In this document: in pieces, positions 7,361 to 11,738 of the stretch
Layout of the letters: every line of letters starts with the position of its first letter
Numbering within the stretch: the stretch's first letter is position 1
Assembly (NCBI GenBank): GCA_045604405.1
Contig: JAZUNZ010000007.1
Span: 1 to 11,738, forward strand
Direction of reading: 5' to 3'
DNA length: 11,738 nucleotides
Source: UMGS1649 sp045604405
GTDB lineage: Bacteria; Bacillota; Clostridia; TANB77; CAG-465
Notes under the pieces: model-generated
What the model was told of the DNA's origin: nothing
What the model saw: only the letters and a program-made list of their open reading frames with translations
Database searches by the model: none
Position numbers and translations under genes: made by a program

Positions 7361-8923
7361 ATGAATATAAATATAAAAATAGAAAAAGAAACTCGTAAGG
7401 TTTTTTCGGACAAATATGTTATTGGTAACGATGCAGAAAACTTACAAGGAAATTTAATTTTTACTTTTGATGAATTCGTAGATGGACAAGCAAGGCTTGA
7501 GTTTGAAGCAAAAGGGATAAAAGATGTGATTTATCCTGAAAAAAACGGAGAAACATATCAAGTACCTATTTTATCTAAATTGACAAAAGAAGGTCAAATT
7601 GATATGCAACTTGTTATAACAGAAGGAACTGATGAGGAAGAAATACCAGTATTTAAGAGTAATAAGTTTTATTTATTCTGCAATTCTTCTATAAATGCAG
7701 TTGATGAAGCACCAGATGGTTATGAATTATGGATAGAACAAGCAAATACTAAATTGAATCAAATTGACAATTTAGATATTGACATTGAAAATTCAATTAT
7801 AACAATAACTAAAAAAGATGGAACTACAAAAACTGAAAATGTAAAAGGAGAACCAAATACCCTAACTATTGGTGAAGTAACAAAAGGTGATGAAGCACAA
7901 GCAAGTATAACAGGAGAAAGCCCTAACCAAACACTTAACCTAGTTCTTCCTAAAGGAGATAGAGGTAACGGAATAACTAATATTACAAGATATTATTTAG
8001 CAACTGATGTAGCAGGTGGTTCTCAAGTAATAGAATGGGATGGAGACACAACAGGTCGTGAAAATTATCAAAGTTTTTATAAAGTTTCTGACAAAATACC
8101 TAATTTAGAAAAACTTTTTGGAGCAACAGTAGATACAACATTTATGGGTACAAATTATTCAGTGCCTATTGTAGAACTTCGTGGAATGGGAGCAGAAGAA
8201 AATTATATGGCTTATTCAAATGAAGTAAGTTTTGAACTTGCTTTGTTTGTAACGGAAACAACCGAAAATGTGCCACTTTCTCAAGGTGTTTATTTCCCTT
8301 ATATGCAAGGAATGATTATTACAACTAAACTAACGGTATTGGGTGGAGTTACAACCGATACAGAAGGTTGGACAACAGAAGTACAAAAAACAGACTCAAC
8401 AAATAAATATCTATGGAGTTATGAAGTTGTAACCTTTGATGATGGAACAACAAATACAAGTGATCCAGTTATTATTGGAACTTATGGAGACAAAGGAGAT
8501 AAAGGTGACAAGGGAGAAAATTACACAATTACTGATGAAGATTATCAAGAAATAGAAACCAATGTTAAAAGTGATATACAACCTGTTTTAACGGATATAG
8601 AGAATATCGCAAAACAAGCTGAAGTAATTGCAAGAGGTAGAGCAACAGGTTATGTATTTGATACAGTAGAAGACCTAGATATATGGTTACAAAATAGTGA
8701 GAACGTATCTAAATTAGTTTTAGGAGATAACTTTTATATAAGAGCAATAAATGTACCTGATTATTGGTGGGATGGTACAACAAGACAACAATTAGAAGCA
8801 GAAAAACCAGATCTAACTGATTATGCAAAAACAGAACAATTTGTAACCCTAACACAAGCAGAATATGATGCTTTAGAAACAAAGAGTGCAAATACATATT
8901 ATTTTATAATTGAGGAGGAATAG
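7361..8923 (+). CDS. BppU-like baseplate upper protein / tail fibre with collagen-like stretch
   Basis: A 520-residue protein starting at ATG, nine bases after AAAAGGAG, which lies in the end of the upstream gene. Residues about 1-115 resemble the N-terminal domain of BppU (baseplate upper protein of lactococcal phages), which docks fibres on the baseplate. It is followed by the usual helical linker (EAPDGYELWIEQANTKLNQI). Residues about 160-202 form a small repeat-type module (NTLTIGEVTKGDEAQ, LNLVLPKGDRG). Residues 205-375 are a fibre module (ITRYYLAT, then GWTTEVQK and YLWSYEVVTFDDGTT) interrupted by the WDGD domain at about 212-327. Residues 376-387 are collagen-like triplets. Residues about 425-520 (GYVFDTVEDLDIWL, PDYWWDG, LTQAEYDALETKSANTYYFI) are a C-terminal module that I recall in many Bacillota phage fibres. 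Trimerisation is expected from the collagen-like stretch. It likely anchors the next gene's product or binds the cell surface itself. Confidence 0.78.
   Translation: MNINIKIEKETRKVFSDKYVIGNDAENLQGNLIFTFDEFVDGQARLEFEAKGIKDVIYPEKNGETYQVPILSKLTKEGQIDMQLVITEGTDEEEIPVFKSNKFYLFCNSSINAVDEAPDGYELWIEQANTKLNQIDNLDIDIENSIITITKKDGTTKTENVKGEPNTLTIGEVTKGDEAQASITGESPNQTLNLVLPKGDRGNGITNITRYYLATDVAGGSQVIEWDGDTTGRENYQSFYKVSDKIPNLEKLFGATVDTTFMGTNYSVPIVELRGMGAEENYMAYSNEVSFELALFVTETTENVPLSQGVYFPYMQGMIITTKLTVLGGVTTDTEGWTTEVQKTDSTNKYLWSYEVVTFDDGTTNTSDPVIIGTYGDKGDKGDKGENYTITDEDYQEIETNVKSDIQPVLTDIENIAKQAEVIARGRATGYVFDTVEDLDIWLQNSENVSKLVLGDNFYIRAINVPDYWWDGTTRQQLEAEKPDLTDYAKTEQFVTLTQAEYDALETKSANTYYFIIEEE
7994..8341 (+). 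other. WDGD/KVSDKI domain, copy B (in the BppU-like protein)
   Basis: Codes for residues about 212-327. It carries WDGD at 226-229, KVSDKI at 241-246, VPIVE at 268-272 and GVYF at 309-312. It lies between YYLAT and GVTTDTEGWTTEV, which elsewhere in such fibres I remember as one continuous module, so it appears to be an insertion. The exact 18-base match with copy A is at 8081-8098. Edges are approximate and the function is unknown. Confidence 0.65.
8486..8521 (+). repeat. Collagen-like Gly-X-Y repeat in the BppU-like fibre protein
   Basis: Four consecutive triplets, GDK GDK GDK GEN, at residues 376-387. Such short stretches are common hinges and trimer registers between modules of phage fibres and frequent sites of recombination. 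A second fragment of the same style (PKGDRGNG) occurs at residues 197-204. Confidence 0.8.
8912..8918 (+). promoter_or_regulatory. Ribosome binding site deciding a GTG start
   Basis: GAGGAGG, the strongest Shine-Dalgarno match in the window, lies seven bases before the GTG at 8926 and inside the final codons of the upstream gene. It supports GTG as the start of the next protein. Confidence 0.8.
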
Positions 8924-8925
8924 TT

Positions 8926-10467
8926 GTGATTAAAAATAACAATAATTCTTTTTCTACTGTTTATGATGAAATAACAAGTATAGGAAAGATATATAAAGGA
9001 ACTCTAAAAGTATATGAGGGTTGGAGAAATCTAATATCTAGTGGAGTTCCACCTCTTACTTTATTAAAAAGTGGTGATAAAGATTTAATAGATTATAAGA
9101 TACATGGCAATAGCGTACAAGACGGAACGCCTACACCAGAAGCACCTATTGAAGTTGAAAGTGTGGGAGATAAGACAAAGAACTTATTTAACTCAAATAT
9201 TTTTCTAGATTATGGCTTTGAAAAAAATAACGATGAATATGTCGGATTATCTAGTAGTGTTAAAAGAACGTACTGGACAAATGACAAAAATATAGAGGGG
9301 AGTTTAACTTTTTCTTTCGATGTAAAGTATGATAGTGCATCGTTACAAGGACAAAGGTTTACCATTGTTTATACCGATGATACAGTTCAAAACGTGTATT
9401 GCACCGCATATAACCGTTGGGTACATAAAACTGTTATTACGCCCAATGCAAAAAATGTAGCGAGCATAAAAAGCGATTATGGTTCTCGAAACATAACTAC
9501 TTATTTTAAAAATATACAACTTGAAATAGGACTGAAGGAAACAGATTATGAACCATACGGTTATAAAATACCAGTTGCAGTAAGTAATAATTTGTTTGAT
9601 ACAAGAACTCTAGAACAAGGTGCGATTTATGACGCAAGTGGAATTACTAACGATAATAGCACAAGGGTTAGAACAAAGTTTATTTCTTTAGAAGCAGGCA
9701 CATATACTTTACGAGTAGACTATGAAACCGGTAAATCATTTATAAGAGGTGTACATGTATATAATTATGAAACAGAAGTTTGGGAAGAGTATATGGCTTA
9801 TAATAGTAGAACTGTAACTTTCACATTGTCAAAACTTTCAAAAGTAAGATTTGTGTTTAATAATAGTGCTAACTCAGTAATAACTCCAGAAGACATTATA
9901 AAACTAAATCCTGTTCTACTAATAGAGGGAACGACATTAGAAAATATAACAACTAACATATATCTAAATGAGCCATTAAGAAAAATAGGAGATTATGTTG
10001 ATTATGTAGATTTTGAAAATGGCAAGGTTGTTAGAAAGGTAAAAGAATTAGAATTAACAGGAAAAAAAGAAATATATAGCAACTCTTATTTTACAAGTGC
10101 AAACGGTTATTCAATACCACCAAACCAAGTAAGTGATTATTTAAGAACATCAACATATGGTTTTTCTAATTACTTTATTAAACAAAACTCAAGTGCAAAA
10201 TTAACTTCGGGTATAGTATTTGGTAACAATATCAATATAGTTGTTCCTTTTGATATGAATTTATCAACAGCAGAAGATTTTCAAGAATGGCTTAGGCAAA
10301 AATATGATGAAGGAACTCCTGTTAGAATTTATTATATTTTAGCAACACCAACAGAAGAAACAATAGAACTACCTAATATACCTACAATAAAAAGTACAAC
10401 TATATTAGAAGTAGATACTACAATTAAGCCAAGTAATATGGAAGTAGTTTATAAAGGTAAAAAATAA
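8926..10467 (+). CDS. Tail fibre / receptor-binding-type protein with two jelly-roll-like modules
   Basis: A 513-residue protein starting at GTG behind GAGGAGG. Residues about 1-45 form a short attachment segment (VYDEITSIGKIYKGTLKVYEGW). Residues 44-83 (LLKSGDKDLIDYKIHGNSVQ, then PTPEAPIEVESVGDKTKN) are a conserved connector that I recall from many gut Bacillota phage proteins. Two modules follow, each beginning (K/N)NLF and of the phage jelly-roll, carbohydrate-binding type. The first covers about 84-217 and closes with QLEIGLKETDYEPYGYKIPV; the second covers about 220-345 and closes with NPVLLIEGTTLE. Residues 345-513 (NIYLNEPLRKIGDYVDYVDF, EDFQEWL, YYILATPTEETIELPNIPTI, SNMEVVYKGKK) form a conserved C-terminal region. 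No enzymatic motif is visible. Its place as the last tail gene, just before the lysis cassette, is where receptor-binding proteins usually sit. Host recognition through surface glycans is plausible inference. The intrinsic terminator overlaps its stop codon. Confidence 0.75.
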   Translation: MIKNNNNSFSTVYDEITSIGKIYKGTLKVYEGWRNLISSGVPPLTLLKSGDKDLIDYKIHGNSVQDGTPTPEAPIEVESVGDKTKNLFNSNIFLDYGFEKNNDEYVGLSSSVKRTYWTNDKNIEGSLTFSFDVKYDSASLQGQRFTIVYTDDTVQNVYCTAYNRWVHKTVITPNAKNVASIKSDYGSRNITTYFKNIQLEIGLKETDYEPYGYKIPVAVSNNLFDTRTLEQGAIYDASGITNDNSTRVRTKFISLEAGTYTLRVDYETGKSFIRGVHVYNYETEVWEEYMAYNSRTVTFTLSKLSKVRFVFNNSANSVITPEDIIKLNPVLLIEGTTLENITTNIYLNEPLRKIGDYVDYVDFENGKVVRKVKELELTGKKEIYSNSYFTSANGYSIPPNQVSDYLRTSTYGFSNYFIKQNSSAKLTSGIVFGNNINIVVPFDMNLSTAEDFQEWLRQKYDEGTPVRIYYILATPTEETIELPNIPTIKSTTILEVDTTIKPSNMEVVYKGKK

Positions 10468-10493
10468 GACATTACAAAGTGGTGTCTTTTTTT
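10466..10493 (+). terminator. Rho-independent terminator between tail and lysis genes
   Basis: The arms are 10466-10475 (AAGACATTAC) and 10479-10488 (GTGGTGTCTT), forming ten pairs, two of them G-U wobbles, around a three-base AAA loop. The right arm runs into seven T at 10487-10493. The left arm starts inside the TAA stop of the last tail gene. The stem is AT-rich, so termination may be partial, which would let some transcription reach the lysis genes. Confidence 0.75.
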
Positions 10494-10513
10494 ATATATA
10501 AGAAAGGAGAAAA

Positions 10514-10783
10514 ATGAAAAAATTAGTAGAGCAAATAAAAATGTGGGAATTTCTTGTCGGAATAGTTGTCACTGTTTTAGTAACAGTATGGGCTGTATTT
10601 AATCTTTTTCACAGCTTTATGGATGAATTAAAACTAATTCAAAAAATGACATTAAGAAATACAATCTGGAACGAAAGTATTCCGATGCATGATCGCTTAG
10701 AAAGTTGCGACCACTACATTGAATTAGGATTCAATTCAGAAACCAAAAAATACTGTAATGAATTATTAGAAAGGGATGATTAA
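10514..10783 (+). CDS. Small single-TM phage protein upstream of the holin
   Basis: An 89-residue protein whose ATG follows AAAGGAG by four bases. Residues about 12-34 (EFLVGIVVTVLVTVWAVFNLF) form one membrane segment near the N-terminus, preceded by a short segment rich in lysine. The rest (MTLRNTIWNESIPMHDRLES, GFNSETKKYCNELL) is soluble, with two Cys, and looks helical. I recall similar proteins with RNTIW, HDR and SETKK motifs in the same place in Bacillota phages, annotated only as hypothetical or holin-like. Its position as the first gene after the terminator, directly before the holin, suggests a lysis accessory: a second holin component, an antiholin or a membrane regulator. None of these can be told apart from sequence. 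It lies one base from the holin start, so the two are very likely co-translated. Confidence 0.65.
   Translation: MKKLVEQIKMWEFLVGIVVTVLVTVWAVFNLFHSFMDELKLIQKMTLRNTIWNESIPMHDRLESCDHYIELGFNSETKKYCNELLERDD
10769..10776 (+). promoter_or_regulatory. Ribosome binding site deciding the holin start
   Basis: GAAAGGGA overlaps the first of two in-frame ATG codons (10776) and is well spaced for the second (10785), with nine bases from the last G. This favours the 83-residue form of the holin over the 86-residue form. Confidence 0.65.
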
Positions 10784-10784
10784 T

Positions 10785-11036
10785 ATGAAGGAATTATTGA
10801 AAAAAATATTTAAGAAAATATTGAAAAAGTTTTCAGAAGTAATTAAAGAAACAGGAAAAAGAATGACCAGTCCTGTCTTTTGGACAGAAATGGCTTTAAT
10901 TGGAGCTATGTTTTTAAGAACTGTCGGAGCATATGATATGCCTAATGAACAATTAGTAGACATACAAAATACAATAACAACATTATTTACAGTGTTTGCA
11001 ACATTGAATAATCCAACAGATAAAAAGAATTTTTAG
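10785..11036 (+). CDS. Phage holin (phiLC3-like topology)
   Basis: An 83-residue protein. The start at 10785 is preferred over the in-frame ATG at 10776 because the ribosome binding site abuts the latter. The N-terminal 27 residues are an unusually Lys-rich, probably amphipathic helix (ten Lys, many Ile/Leu/Phe). SPVFWTEMALIGAMFLRTVG (about 29-48) is the first membrane segment. A short polar loop (DMPNEQLVDI) follows, then NTITTLFTVFATL (about 62-74), the second segment. The end NNPTDKKNF resembles the NPTT/DPTT motif that closes phiLC3-type holins of Gram-positive phages. The protein would form lesions in the membrane that release or activate the downstream endolysin. The endolysin gene follows within nine bases, which supports the call. 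The second membrane segment is short, so the topology is not certain. Confidence 0.75.
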   Translation: MKELLKKIFKKILKKFSEVIKETGKRMTSPVFWTEMALIGAMFLRTVGAYDMPNEQLVDIQNTITTLFTVFATLNNPTDKKNF

Positions 11037-11044
11037 GTGATATT

Positions 11045-11738
11045 ATGACGTATCAAGATTTTAAAAAGAAATACAATGGAAAATATATAGATTATGATGG
11101 TAGTTATGGAGCCCAGTGTTGGGATCTTGCTCAAAAATATTTCCTTGAGGTTCTAGGAGTTCCTAGTTGGGTGTTAAGCGGTTGCGGTACTGTAGATAAA
11201 ATGCTAGTACAACCAAAACTAAATGATTTGTTACTTTATTTTGACGAAGTTTCACCAACTGCTTTGCAAGCAGGAGATGTGGCAATTTGGAGTGCAAATC
11301 ATATTGCAATTGTTGACCATTGGGATGGTAAAGATATGTGGTACTTTAGCCAAAACCCAAATAAGTGTAAAGTTATGATAATTTATATGAATGGTTTAAG
11401 AACATTTAGATTGAAAAGTAAATTTAAAACAGTAGCTAGAGATGAAAACAAAAATCAAATAGAAGTTAAAGTTCCTCAACTAAATTGTAGGGTTCTTCCT
11501 AGTACAGGTGCAGAAAGTAAAGGATTTGTTAAACAAGGAATTTATGATTATACAGATATAAAAGAAGCAGATAGTTATAAATGGTATAACATAGGTGCTG
11601 GTTGGATCGCATATCATCCAGATTGGTGCAACCTTTATCCTAAAAAGGAAGAAAAACCTATAGAATCACCTTCTGTTGAATCTAATGAGGAAAATAATGT
11701 AATTGTACCAGAAGAACCAAAAAGTAGTGAAAAAGACC
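11045..11738 (+). CDS. Endolysin with CHAP catalytic domain and SH3-like domain (3' partial)
   Basis: The frame opens with ATG at 11045, five bases after AGGTG in the holin stop region, and runs past the window end with 231 residues visible. Residues about 1-125 are a CHAP domain (cysteine amidohydrolase/peptidase cutting peptidoglycan peptide stems or the amide bond). The likely catalytic Cys is residue 25 in GAQCWDLAQKY and the likely His is residue 86 in WSANHIAIVDHW, followed by FSQNP at 101-105, where the third polar residue is expected. AGDVAIW at 76-82 is a typical CHAP strand. Residues about 140-198 (LNCRVLPSTGA, KWYNIGAGWIAYHPDWCNLY) read as an SH3-like wall-binding domain. From about 199 a Glu/Pro/Ser/Lys-rich linker begins and continues off the window, so another module may follow. 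There is no signal peptide, as expected for a holin-dependent endolysin. Confidence 0.88.
   Translation, partial: MTYQDFKKKYNGKYIDYDGSYGAQCWDLAQKYFLEVLGVPSWVLSGCGTVDKMLVQPKLNDLLLYFDEVSPTALQAGDVAIWSANHIAIVDHWDGKDMWYFSQNPNKCKVMIIYMNGLRTFRLKSKFKTVARDENKNQIEVKVPQLNCRVLPSTGAESKGFVKQGIYDYTDIKEADSYKWYNIGAGWIAYHPDWCNLYPKKEEKPIESPSVESNEENNVIVPEEPKSSEKD

Noticed and set aside
10776..10778. ATG at 10776 as the holin start
   Set aside because: The ribosome binding site directly abuts this codon, leaving no spacing. The in-frame ATG at 10785 is properly spaced and only three residues shorter.
1..11738. CRISPR arrays, tRNA genes, insertion sequences or att sites
   Set aside because: No spaced direct repeats, cloverleaf-like elements, transposase or integrase sequences were found; genes fill the window almost completely.

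Overview
The window is a stretch of a tailed bacteriophage genome, or of a prophage: the end of the tail-morphogenesis module followed by the lysis cassette. All genes lie on the + strand and are packed with spacers of a few bases or one-base overlaps. The DNA is AT-rich. Shine-Dalgarno sites are of the AAAGGAG/GAGGAGG type, Trp is encoded by TGG and the standard bacterial code fits. The protein families (Gp15-type tail chaperone, DUF859 tail protein, BppU-like baseplate protein, phiLC3-like holin, CHAP/SH3 endolysin) are those of siphophages infecting low-GC Gram-positive bacteria (Bacillota). The modular tail-fibre segments look like those of gut Bacillota phages, but that is recollection, not a search. 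No integrase, att site or host gene is present, so virus and prophage cannot be told apart.

Layout: 1-546 is the 3' part of a Gp15-family protein (tail assembly chaperone slot). 551-2761 is the tape-measure protein, whose length predicts a tail of about 110 nm. 2770-3141 is a short protein in the distal-tail (Dit) slot. 3141-5045 is the tail hub/Tal-like protein. 5049-7358 is a DUF859-type tail protein. 7361-8923 is a BppU-like baseplate/fibre protein with a collagen-like stretch. 8926-10467 is a further fibre protein with two jelly-roll-like modules. A compact intrinsic terminator overlapping the stop codon of that last tail gene (10466-10493) marks the boundary with the lysis genes. These are a small single-TM protein (10514-10783), a holin (10785-11036) and a CHAP-SH3 endolysin (11045 to the window end, incomplete).

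How they work together: the chaperone and tape measure set up tail-tube assembly and length. The Dit-slot and Tal-like proteins close the tube tip. The DUF859, BppU-like and jelly-roll proteins build the host-recognition baseplate. The membrane proteins and endolysin release progeny.

The most notable observation is a domain of roughly 105-125 residues, marked by WDGD, KVSDKI and PIVE motifs. It appears once in the DUF859-type protein and once in the neighbouring BppU-like protein, in each case apparently spliced into another module. This looks like a mobile tail-decoration domain. Otherwise the window is a conventional tail/lysis region, and I do not see a clearly new biological system in it. 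No gene-free stretch exceeds 50 bases.
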